Assembly (NCBI GenBank): GCA_013306675.1
Contig: JABLUY010000327.1
Location: forward strand, 1-32,878
From: Thraustochytrium sp. TN22
Taxonomy: Eukaryota > Sar > Bigyra > Thraustochytrida > Thraustochytriidae
DNA length: 32,878 bases
Direction of reading: 5' to 3'
Numbering within the stretch: the stretch's first letter is position 1; every line of letters begins with the position of its first letter. The notes below the pieces were generated by a model, which was not told the origin of the DNA, did not search any database, and saw only the letters and a list, made by a program, of their open reading frames with translations. Of this stretch, positions 16,414 through 24,478 are shown piece after piece. Both the position numbers and the translations under genes were made by a program.

Positions 16414-19400
16414 ATGACGACGGCGACGGCGCTGTTTCAGGACTGGTCGCAGGACCGCGATGCGCGGCGGCTGGAGAGCGAGCTGGCAGAGGAGGCGGAG
16501 GTGGAGCTGCAGGACCTGGTGGACCTGGAGGCGAATGTGGACCACGAGGACTTCTTGGACCAGGTTAGCCTGTACGCGCGCAAGACGCTGCGCGCGGCAC
16601 TGGCAGCGGAGCCGTACTCGGCGAGCGACTCGTTGTATGGATCCCTGTACGGCGGCGGGGAAAGCGGGAATGGGGAGGACGAAGGAAAGAACGTCAAGGT
16701 GGAGGGCGCCATGACGGCGGCCGCCACGGCGGTGAGCAATGCCGCGGCGCGGCCGGGCGCCACAGTCAAGGCGCTGCGGCCGAGCTCTCTCAAGGCAAAG
16801 CACCGGCTGAGCCGGCTGCAGCAGATCAACCTGCGCGACTTTCTGGTTTCGGCCGTGGCGCTGCTGCTGCCGTTCTTCGACGAGGTGCGCGCCGTGTCCA
16901 GGGGCACGAGTATCCTGATCCCCATTTTTGTGGTAATCCTCGCGCTGCGCCCGCTCGATGGCACGTGTGTGGGCGTCGAGGTGCAGCAATTTATCACCTT
17001 CGTGGTCTGCTGGGCGTACTTTTACGCGACCTCGCTAGTGCTCATTCTAGTGGCGGCCACCGGGTCGATTGGCGGCTTCCTCTTCCTCATGGGGCTCGCG
17101 CTCATCCCAGCGCTCATGGTGGGCGTTGAGAACGCCCACAGCACGCTGGTCATGGTGGTGAGCTCCATCACCTTCAGCGTGCTGCACATCAACGTGTGGC
17201 GCACGCTGAACGTGCTGGAGGACAGCGAGAACCGCGGCTTCATGGACGGGTTGGCGCTGCTGAACGGGTCGACCTTTGGCATCGCGCTGCCCTTCGCGCT
17301 GCACTTTGTGGGCGCCATGCTCATCTTCCCGTGGCGCGCTGTGCCGCCAACGCGGTCGGCGCTCAACAGCCGCTACTGCTCGTATGGCAAGCTGCTGCGG
17401 CGGCTGCGCCCCGTGTACGATCTGGTCGCGGCGCACACGCTTGACCCGACGTCGCAGTACCAATACATTGGCGTGCCGGCCGACATGCTCAAGAAGCTGG
17501 AGCAGGCGCGCGACCAGGAGGTGGCCACCATCCCGCTCTCGCAAAAGTGGATCGGCGCCGCCATCCTGGAGACGCGCTTCCTCGGCACGGGCGATGGGAT
17601 GGTGTATATTGGCCGCTTTGAGCAATCGCTGGACGTGACGCGCATCGCGCGCTCTGCGGCCACTGACCTCCTCTCCAAGCTCGAGCGCCGCTACAAGGAG
17701 CTGAACGCCGACCCGGCATTCGCGGAGGCGGAGCTGGAGCGCGAGAAGGCCGCCTTTCGAGCCAGGGAGGCGCACGACGAGCAGACCTTGGACCCGGACG
17801 AGCTGGCCAAGAAGCGCAAAGAGCGCCAGCAGATCCTCATCCTCATCACGGAGATTAGCCTGTTGCTGGAGATTGGCGCGCACCGGCTCGCCGCGCTGGC
17901 CAGCGAGAGCCCGACCTCTGGCGCCGACTCCAAGGAGCGCCGCACCTCGCTCGCGCTCCTGGCGCGCGAGCAAACCTACCTGGACAAGCTCGCGCAGGAG
18001 CTCTACGACGTGGCACTCTCGTGGATGACGCGGTACCTGCGCGGCCACGCGGCGCGTGCCGCCGAAGGCGCGCGCCTCAACCACGAGGTCTTCTTCAAGC
18101 GCACCAAGCTCGTCGCCTACATCCTCGTGCTGCTCAAGCTCGTCAAGTCGCACGAAGCGGCCTGGCGCGAGCTGGCCGCCGAGAACCGCACACGCGCCGG
18201 CGCGCTGCAGCGCGAGTGGTCGCTCACCTTCCCGCTGCCGCAGAAGTTTCTCACCACGCTACCCCTCGCGAGCCGGGAGACCTTTTACAAGCCGCTCGAC
18301 GGCGTGCTCCTTCGCGCGCAGACGTTCTCGCTCGAGTTCTTTTCCAGCCTCACCTGGAAGGTCGCGCTCAAGTTCGCGCTCGGCACCATGCTCCTCGTGC
18401 TGCCCGGCGTGCTGGAGTCCAGCTACCAGTGGTACAGCGCCAGCTCCGCGGTCAACGCCGTCTTCACCTTCCAAGTCACACTCACCAAGACCACCGCCGG
18501 CCTCGTGCTGGAGCGCACCGCCTACCGTCTCATTGGTCTCGCCGTCGGCTATGTCATCATCGGCATCGGCTGGGAGCTCGCCTGCATTGGGGGCTGCAGC
18601 GAGCCGGGCCACCAGTGGGTCCTCTACGCGGTGGCCATCGTCTCCCTGGTCGGCTACCTCTACCTCAAGACGTACATGCCAAACCCGGCCTACGCCGGCT
18701 TCGCCGCGCTGCGCACCATCGCCAGTCTCTCGGTCGTCTTCGTCGAGAGCACTGATCCGCGCCAGGTCGATATTTGGGAGCAGGGCGGCCTCGTGCTCGC
18801 CTGGTCCGCCGTCGGCGCCTGTATGGCGCTCGTGCTGGCGCTCGGCCTCTGGCCCACGAGCGGCCGCGCGCGCATCCGTGACTCCCTGGCCGAGGCCTAC
18901 CAGGATTTCATCTTGCTTTTCGAGCAGACGCTCACACAGCGCTACCAGCAGCCCGGCGACATGCACCGCGCGCTCGACAATGTCACCAGCTTCGAGAACC
19001 GCATCGCGCGCGCTCTCTTCGGCGACATGACGCCGCAGCTGCGATCCGCCGAGCTCGAGAGCATGCAGCGCATCAACTTCGACGCACCGCACGAGCTTTA
19101 CGTCAAGGCCGTCACCAGCACGCGTCGCATCTGGCAGTCGCTCTGGCGCCTGCACCACCTCGGCGGCATCTACATTTACCTGCGGGACCCGCAGGGCAAC
19201 ACCATCGTCGCCATGCGCCCCGAGACAGCGCGCGACATCTTCGCCATCAACCGCTGGCTCACCTCCGCCTTTGCGGCCGTCGCCTCGCGCCTCGGCTCCG
19301 GCCGCCGCGACAATATGCCCGTGCTGCGCCCGGTCGCCGCCACGCCCCACGTCCTCATCGAGATCCTCCAGGACTTTCTCGCGCGCGCCTACGCCGATCC

Positions 19401-19626
19401 GGTCTTTGTGGAGAACATCCTCGGCTCTGCCGACCTCTTTCGCATGTGCAACCTCGCCCTCCTGAACGACAGCCTCATCGACATCTCCTTTGCCCTCCAT
19501 GATCTCTTCGCCTTTATGGAGCGCTTCCTCCGCACCCCGGTTTATGCGGATCTCCTCCGCAGCTCGGAGCAGACCAGCTTCGACCTCTTCTCCAAGAAGG
19601 ACAACCACGACCTCAAGACGGCTTGA
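16414..19626 (+). CDS. FUSC/aromatic-acid-exporter-like 12-TM membrane protein, paralogue D
   Basis: An intronless 1070-aa gene. The first ATG is at 16414 and gives TTATALFQDWSQD, which aligns with the ALFQDW start of paralogue A; the frame upstream has no ATG. After an acidic module (LESELAEEAE, FLDQVSLYARK) and an Ala-rich spacer, hydrophobic block 1 spans residues about 141-311, ending MLIFPWRAVPP. The soluble middle contains ILETRFLGTGDG and RQQILILITEISLLLEIGAH. Block 2 spans about 648-820, starting WKVALKFALG and ending GLWPTSGRAR. The conserved loop NGCTDPNRKW of A, B and C is GGCSEPGHQW here, making D the most divergent copy in that loop despite the A-like start. The C-terminal domain keeps NFDAPHELYVKAV and MPVLRPVAATP. 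The likely role is organic-anion export or a related membrane function; the substrate is unknown. Confidence 0.8.
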   Translation: MTTATALFQDWSQDRDARRLESELAEEAEVELQDLVDLEANVDHEDFLDQVSLYARKTLRAALAAEPYSASDSLYGSLYGGGESGNGEDEGKNVKVEGAMTAAATAVSNAAARPGATVKALRPSSLKAKHRLSRLQQINLRDFLVSAVALLLPFFDEVRAVSRGTSILIPIFVVILALRPLDGTCVGVEVQQFITFVVCWAYFYATSLVLILVAATGSIGGFLFLMGLALIPALMVGVENAHSTLVMVVSSITFSVLHINVWRTLNVLEDSENRGFMDGLALLNGSTFGIALPFALHFVGAMLIFPWRAVPPTRSALNSRYCSYGKLLRRLRPVYDLVAAHTLDPTSQYQYIGVPADMLKKLEQARDQEVATIPLSQKWIGAAILETRFLGTGDGMVYIGRFEQSLDVTRIARSAATDLLSKLERRYKELNADPAFAEAELEREKAAFRAREAHDEQTLDPDELAKKRKERQQILILITEISLLLEIGAHRLAALASESPTSGADSKERRTSLALLAREQTYLDKLAQELYDVALSWMTRYLRGHAARAAEGARLNHEVFFKRTKLVAYILVLLKLVKSHEAAWRELAAENRTRAGALQREWSLTFPLPQKFLTTLPLASRETFYKPLDGVLLRAQTFSLEFFSSLTWKVALKFALGTMLLVLPGVLESSYQWYSASSAVNAVFTFQVTLTKTTAGLVLERTAYRLIGLAVGYVIIGIGWELACIGGCSEPGHQWVLYAVAIVSLVGYLYLKTYMPNPAYAGFAALRTIASLSVVFVESTDPRQVDIWEQGGLVLAWSAVGACMALVLALGLWPTSGRARIRDSLAEAYQDFILLFEQTLTQRYQQPGDMHRALDNVTSFENRIARALFGDMTPQLRSAELESMQRINFDAPHELYVKAVTSTRRIWQSLWRLHHLGGIYIYLRDPQGNTIVAMRPETARDIFAINRWLTSAFAAVASRLGSGRRDNMPVLRPVAATPHVLIEILQDFLARAYADPVFVENILGSADLFRMCNLALLNDSLIDISFALHDLFAFMERFLRTPVYADLLRSSEQTSFDLFSKKDNHDLKTA

Positions 19627-20520
19627 CATAGACATCAAGACACACCATCCGCAAGCGGGTGGCTTTGCAGGTCAGGTCAAGGTCAGCGAGAACGGGCCGC
19701 AAGCAGCACACGCCTGCAGTGGCGCATGGCATAAAGACACACCATCCGCTAGTAGCGGGTGGCTTTGCAGTCCAGGTCAAGGTCAGCGAGCACGGGCCGC
19801 AAGCAGCACACGCCTTGCGCACGCCTGATCCAAGGAAACTTTGAACAGGAGTTCATCCAGCAAAACCCGAAACGAAACAAGCACGCAGCCAAGCAACTTT
19901 TGTAAAGTTGCAACAATCTAACCTAAGTTAAGAGCAAACTTTCCCATCATCATGCCAAGAGGATCCGCCCTCGTCAAGCACTCCAAGCCGCTCCAAGCCA
20001 GAGCAAAACGTCCACAGCCCGCCCTGTGTCCCACCCTTGTGAAAAGGCCCACGCATCCGCAGGATAGCGCGCAGATTCGGTCAAACTCCGCTGCCGCACG
20101 TCTCGACGGTCTCGCGGCTCCGCTCCGCGCGTCCTCTCCGCCCGCCTCCTCCCCGTCGCGCCGCCTCGCGAGCCGCCTCGCGAGCCGCTCGCGAGCCGCT
20201 CGCGGAGGGGCCTCCGCGCCGCTCCTCCGCGCTGCGCCACGCTGCCTCGGGCTCGCCCGCCTGGTCGGGCGGCGACGCGCGCGTCGGACGCGGCCTCGCT
20301 TCGTGACGCCATCATGGATGCAGCGACGATGATGTGATCGAATGAGAGGGCGCCGCAGACCCGTATCTCGCGCCCTTCCGACGCGCACGGCAGCAGCGGC
20401 GGCCGGCTGGCGAGCGTGTGAGACCCCGCGCGCCCCTCCCCCGCCCTCGCGCCCCTCTCGCCCTCGCGTCGCGTCGCGTGGCAGACAGGCAGACAGGCAG
20501 ACAGGCAGGCAGGAGGAAAG
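19627..20520. other. Spacer between paralogue D and adenosine kinase
   Basis: It contains the tandem 80-bp repeat just after gene D, then the presumed promoter of the adenosine kinase gene. GCGAGCCG-type repeats lie near 20165-20205 and a GACAGGCA run near 20482-20515 abuts the kinase start codon. No gene is recognised. Confidence 0.6.
19638..19815. repeat. Tandem direct repeat of about 80 bp downstream of gene D
   Basis: Copy 1 (19638-19715) and copy 2 (19735-19815) share AGACACACCATCCGC, GCGGGTGGCTTTGCAG and AGGTCAAGGTCAGCGAG blocks. Copy 2 has a short TAGTAG-type insertion and a few substitutions. They begin 12 bp after the stop codon, so they are likely in the 3' UTR. Confidence 0.93.
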
Positions 20521-21588
20521 ATGGTGGAGGCCAAGACGTACGAGGGCCCGGGCGCGCCCGTGGAGCTGGCGGAGGGCTGCATCCTGGGCATCGGCAACCC
20601 GCTGCTGGACGTGCTGACGCACGTGCAGCAGGACGTGCTGGACAAGTACGGTCTCAAGCCGAACGACGCGGTGCTGGCGGAGGAGAAGCACATGCCGCTG
20701 TACGACGAGCTGGTCAAGGAGTATGAGGTGGAGTACGTGGCGGGCGGCGCGACGCAGAACAGCATCCGCGTGGCGCAGTGGATGTCGCAGACGGCCGGCG
20801 CCACGGGCTTCTTGGGCGCCATCGGCAAGGACGACTTCGCGGAGCAGCTCAAGAAGGCCTGCTCGGATGCCGGCGTGACGCCGCACTACTTCGAGACGGA
20901 CGAGAAGCCGACCGGCGTGTGCGCCGTGCTGGTGCTGGAGAAGGAGCGCACCATGTGCACCAAGCTCGAGGCCGCCAACTGCTACAAGCACTCGCACACC
21001 GAGAGCGACGCCGTGCAGGCCGTCATCAACAAGGCCAAGATCTACTACGCTGCCAGCTTCTTCCTCACCGTCCCGGAGGGCCCGGAGACGCTCATGGCCG
21101 TGGCCAAGCACGCCGCCGAGTCCGCCAAGACCTTTGCCATCAACCTTTCGGCGCCCTTCCTCATCGAGTTCTTCGCCGAGCCCATGAGCAAGATCCTCCC
21201 CTACACCGACTTCGTCTTCGCGAACGAGACCGAGGCCGAGACCTTCGCCAAGAAGCAGGGCTGGGACTGCGACCTCTCCGAGGCCGCGCTGCGCCTCAGC
21301 TGCCTCGAGAAGGTCTCCGGCGCGCGCCCTCGTGTCGTCGTCTTCTCCCAGGGCCCCAACCCGACCATCGTCGCCTGCAACGGCGAGGTCACCCTCTACC
21401 CGGTGCCCAAGCTCAACCACGACCTTCTTGTTGACACCAACGGTGCTGGCGACGCCTTCGTCGGCGGCTTTCTCGCCCGCCTCGCCGCCGGCATGCCGCT
21501 CGCCGAGTGCGTGCGCAGCGGCCACTATGCCGCTCGCGTCGTCATCCAGCGCAGCGGCTGCACCACCCCGGCCCAGCCTGACATCTAA
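20521..21588 (+). CDS. ADK: Adenosine kinase
   Basis: A 355-aa single-exon gene, the usual length for eukaryotic adenosine kinase, which phosphorylates adenosine to AMP with ATP in purine salvage and removes adenosine made by the methylation cycle. Family marks are plain: GIGNPLLDV at residues 23-31, including the substrate-binding Asp30; LDKYGLKPNDAVLAE at 40-54; the PfkB signature GGATQNSIRVAQWM at 75-88; FANETEAETFA near 233-243; and DTNGAGDAFVGGF at 305-317, holding the anion hole and catalytic base Asp311. The C-terminus (SGCTTPAQPDI) matches the family end. It starts directly after a GACAGGCA repeat and a GGAAAG stretch, and lies upstream of the TTC39-like gene in the same direction. 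Confidence 0.97.
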   Translation: MVEAKTYEGPGAPVELAEGCILGIGNPLLDVLTHVQQDVLDKYGLKPNDAVLAEEKHMPLYDELVKEYEVEYVAGGATQNSIRVAQWMSQTAGATGFLGAIGKDDFAEQLKKACSDAGVTPHYFETDEKPTGVCAVLVLEKERTMCTKLEAANCYKHSHTESDAVQAVINKAKIYYAASFFLTVPEGPETLMAVAKHAAESAKTFAINLSAPFLIEFFAEPMSKILPYTDFVFANETEAETFAKKQGWDCDLSEAALRLSCLEKVSGARPRVVVFSQGPNPTIVACNGEVTLYPVPKLNHDLLVDTNGAGDAFVGGFLARLAAGMPLAECVRSGHYAARVVIQRSGCTTPAQPDI

Positions 21589-22359
21589 GAAAAAGATGCC
21601 AGCCATGCGCGTCCAGGCCAGGCAGGCACACCTGCCTACACTGCAGTGCCTGCCAGTGCATCGCACGTCAGAGCCAGCTGACAACCGGCCGCAGCTCGTC
21701 CCTTTGTGGTTCGTTCGTTAGGAAGTGTTTTGCTCAGCTCCTATTTGTGCGAGGCGCAGCGCCGCCGTCATACCCTCACTTTATAGTCAGTCTTCTCCTT
21801 GCTCGCACTCTTGTACAGCAGACCGAAGGATGCAGAGAGCGAGGAGGATTCGCCATCCCTGCATCCCTGCGCCGGGCCTGCCTGCTTGCCTGACTGCCTG
21901 CAGTGCCTATCCGCAAGGGTTCGTCCGCCGCACAGAAGACTAACATAGATCATCCGTCACTCACGTCAACCAAGCGCTGCGCAGAACAACATTCACGGTC
22001 AGTCGCTGGCCCGGTTGGCCGACGAACCCGGCCTGCATGGCATGGCATGCCTTCCTCTCCCCCTCCCTCACCGGAGGCTGTGTCGTGCTCGTCGCTTCGC
22101 TGTTCGAGCGCCGCCCTCGTCACGTCGCTGACCGCGGCCAAGCCTGAGACTGTCGAGCCCGAGCCCGGCAAACCTGAACGCGGAGAGCCACGCCTGCGGC
22201 GTGCGGCGCGAGAGGGCTCAGGACGCAGGCCGCCCTGGCCCGCGCTGCGTTGCGCTGCGTTGCGCTGCGCAGGGCGTCGCGTTCGTGCGAGCGAGCGAGC
22301 GAAGAGCGGCGAAGAGCACGAGCGGCACGGTCGTGGCGGCCGCGTGCACGAACGAGCCC
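21589..22359. other. Spacer between adenosine kinase and TTC39-like gene
   Basis: A 771-bp gap with no recognised gene. CTGCCTG-type repeats lie around 21870-21905 and a GCGTTGCGCT repeat lies around 22241-22270. It should hold the 3' UTR of the kinase and the promoter of the next gene. Confidence 0.55.
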
Positions 22360-24270
22360 ATGGCGCCGAACGAGGCGGGCGTCGCGAAGCCGGCAGGGCC
22401 CGCCGACGCGGTGGCGGCCCTGGGAGACGCCGCGCCCGAGGGCTCGCCCACGACCGCGACGATGACGCCGAGCTTGCAGGCTGCGACGTTGTCGACGCCG
22501 GAGGAGATCGAGGCCCAAGCGGCGCGCCTGCTCATGGCCGGCGAGATGCGCGCGGCCGACGCGATGCTGGAGGCGTCCGGCCTGGTGACCAAGCAATACG
22601 GCTGCGCAGCGCGTTACGCCATGTCGAATGTGCTGCGACAGGTGCTGGCCGGCGACAGGAACCTGTCAGACGCCTGCCTGGACCGGCTGTCGGCCGCCGA
22701 GGAGCTGTGCAACGCGGCGGCCGCGGCGGCACAGAAGCGGCTATCGGAGCTCGCGTCCCCGGGCCGCTCGCTCTCGTTCCTGCCCGGGCGGTCCAGCTTC
22801 GCGCATCCGTGGGCAACCGGAACGAGCGGCACGGCGTACGAGCGGCTGAGCGAGCCGGCGCGCGCGGCGTTGGCCGAGTGGCGCCGCAGCACGGGCATGC
22901 AGGCGCTCATGCACATCTTCCGCGCCATTGTCCTCTTCAGCAAGCACTCGCAGATCAAAGGCGCCTTCGCGCTGCGCTCGGCGTGGCTGCTTGCACACAA
23001 CGCGCCACAGGAGCCCGTGGAGGGCGACACGGCGCAGTTCGCCCAGCTCGTGCGCGGCGTATTCTTGCTCATGCTGAGCAACCTGCCGCCCTTTCTGCAA
23101 AAGGTCTTCTCGGTGATCGGCTTCCAGTCAGACCGCGATGCGGGCCTGGCGCAGCTCACCTTGGCGGCGCGCTCCGACGAGTTCGAGCCGGGCACCATCG
23201 GCACCATCGTGCTCTCGCTGCACCACCTCATGCTCTCACAGCAGGAGTACAACGACGACATCCGCGAGCACATGGCCACGGCGCACGCCACCATCACGCG
23301 GGAGCTTGCGCGCGACCCGCGCTCCGTGCTGGCCAAGCTGGTCGCCTCGCACATTGAGCGGCGCCGCGGCGAGCTTGCCATCTCGATCAGCCTGCTCGAC
23401 GAGATCGCGCCGCGCGTCGTCGAGGAGATCGCGGCGCTCGGCCGCACCGACGTCCACGCGTACCGCATCCAGTACGATCGCGCCACCCTGCACATGGTCT
23501 GCTTCGAGTTCCCCGCCGCGATCGAGCTGCTGGAGCCGCTCGTCGCCGCTGAGAGCACCTTCGGCGCCAAGGTGCTGGCCACGGCCGTGCTCTCGGCGTG
23601 CCACGCCATGAAGCCCGAGCCGGACGTCGCGCGCGCCTCGCGTCTGATCGACATCATGGGCGAGGGCGTCGACCTTGGCCGCATGGACCGCTCCATCATG
23701 CTCAAGCAGAATGCGCTGCGCGGCCGCCGCCACAAGCACCTGCTCGGCTATGAGATTCTCTATCTCTTCGGCCACCTCAAGTGCTACTCGCCCGTTGTCG
23801 GCAAGGACCGCGAGGCGAACCTGCGCTGGCTCGCGTCGCGCCGCGATGAGGTCCTCGCGATCGCCGTCGAGACTGGCCTGGAGGCGCCGCGCGACCTCCT
23901 CAATGTGCCAGCCGACGTCGACCCCATTGCTCTTGAGGAGCTCGCCGCCTGCGCGCTTGTGCAGGGCCACATCAGTGCTCTGAGCGGCGACCTGGACGCC
24001 GCTGAGGCCGCGCTGACGCCGCTCGCGCGCACCAGCGAGGCCGACCCGGCGCTCCTCTCCGCGCTCGAGGCCACCGATGCCTACGCGCCGGCCTGGGCCA
24101 TGTACGAGCTGGGCGCCGTGCGCATCCGCCAGAAGCGCTTCGCGGACGCCAAGGCGCTGCTCGAGCGCTCCCAGAAGCTCGCCAAGAACAACAAGCGCCC
24201 CTTTTCCTTTGCGCACATGCTCGCCTTCAAGTGCGCCGGCGGCTTGCGCGAGTGCAAGCAGCATCTGTGA
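22360..24270 (+). CDS. TTC39/IML2-family tetratricopeptide protein
   Basis: A 636-aa single-exon gene. The first ATG of the frame is at 22360; ATG 22462 is an alternative because the first 60 residues are Ala/Pro-rich and probably disordered. The body is all-helical. Family-like blocks include LMAGEMRAADAMLEASG near residue 57, MHIFRAIVLFSKH near 184, and LPPFLQKVFSVIGFQSDRD near 240, which resembles the LL.F.GF.GDR.LGL block of TTC39/IML2. A C-terminal TPR reads AWAMYELGAVRIRQKRFADA near 577. Yeast Iml2 works in lipid-droplet and inclusion-body clearance; animal TTC39 proteins are linked to lipid metabolism. Both are background knowledge, not visible here. It is convergent with the multicopper oxidase gene, 208 bp apart. 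A generic TPR protein is the alternative. Confidence 0.72.
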   Translation: MAPNEAGVAKPAGPADAVAALGDAAPEGSPTTATMTPSLQAATLSTPEEIEAQAARLLMAGEMRAADAMLEASGLVTKQYGCAARYAMSNVLRQVLAGDRNLSDACLDRLSAAEELCNAAAAAAQKRLSELASPGRSLSFLPGRSSFAHPWATGTSGTAYERLSEPARAALAEWRRSTGMQALMHIFRAIVLFSKHSQIKGAFALRSAWLLAHNAPQEPVEGDTAQFAQLVRGVFLLMLSNLPPFLQKVFSVIGFQSDRDAGLAQLTLAARSDEFEPGTIGTIVLSLHHLMLSQQEYNDDIREHMATAHATITRELARDPRSVLAKLVASHIERRRGELAISISLLDEIAPRVVEEIAALGRTDVHAYRIQYDRATLHMVCFEFPAAIELLEPLVAAESTFGAKVLATAVLSACHAMKPEPDVARASRLIDIMGEGVDLGRMDRSIMLKQNALRGRRHKHLLGYEILYLFGHLKCYSPVVGKDREANLRWLASRRDEVLAIAVETGLEAPRDLLNVPADVDPIALEELAACALVQGHISALSGDLDAAEAALTPLARTSEADPALLSALEATDAYAPAWAMYELGAVRIRQKRFADAKALLERSQKLAKNNKRPFSFAHMLAFKCAGGLRECKQHL

Positions 24271-24478
24271 GTGCGACGTGCTGTGCGTGAATGCGATGTG
24301 TGAGAGCTGTGTATAAGAAGTGGAACGTTGTTGTTTTGTTGTTTTGTGTTGCTGTGATTTCACCTCATCACAGTGAGGCCGATCTTCTTTCGAGACTCCA
24401 CCGTCCGAATCGTTGTCCCCCCTCTTTGCTCCCCAGCAAACTCAAGAGGGACGCGCGGCAGGCCGTCCAGGCGACGCC

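Noticed and set aside
19918-21684. 588-codon minus-strand ORF over adenosine kinase
   Set aside because: It is a shadow of the kinase codons; no domain and a composition typical of antisense GC-rich frames.
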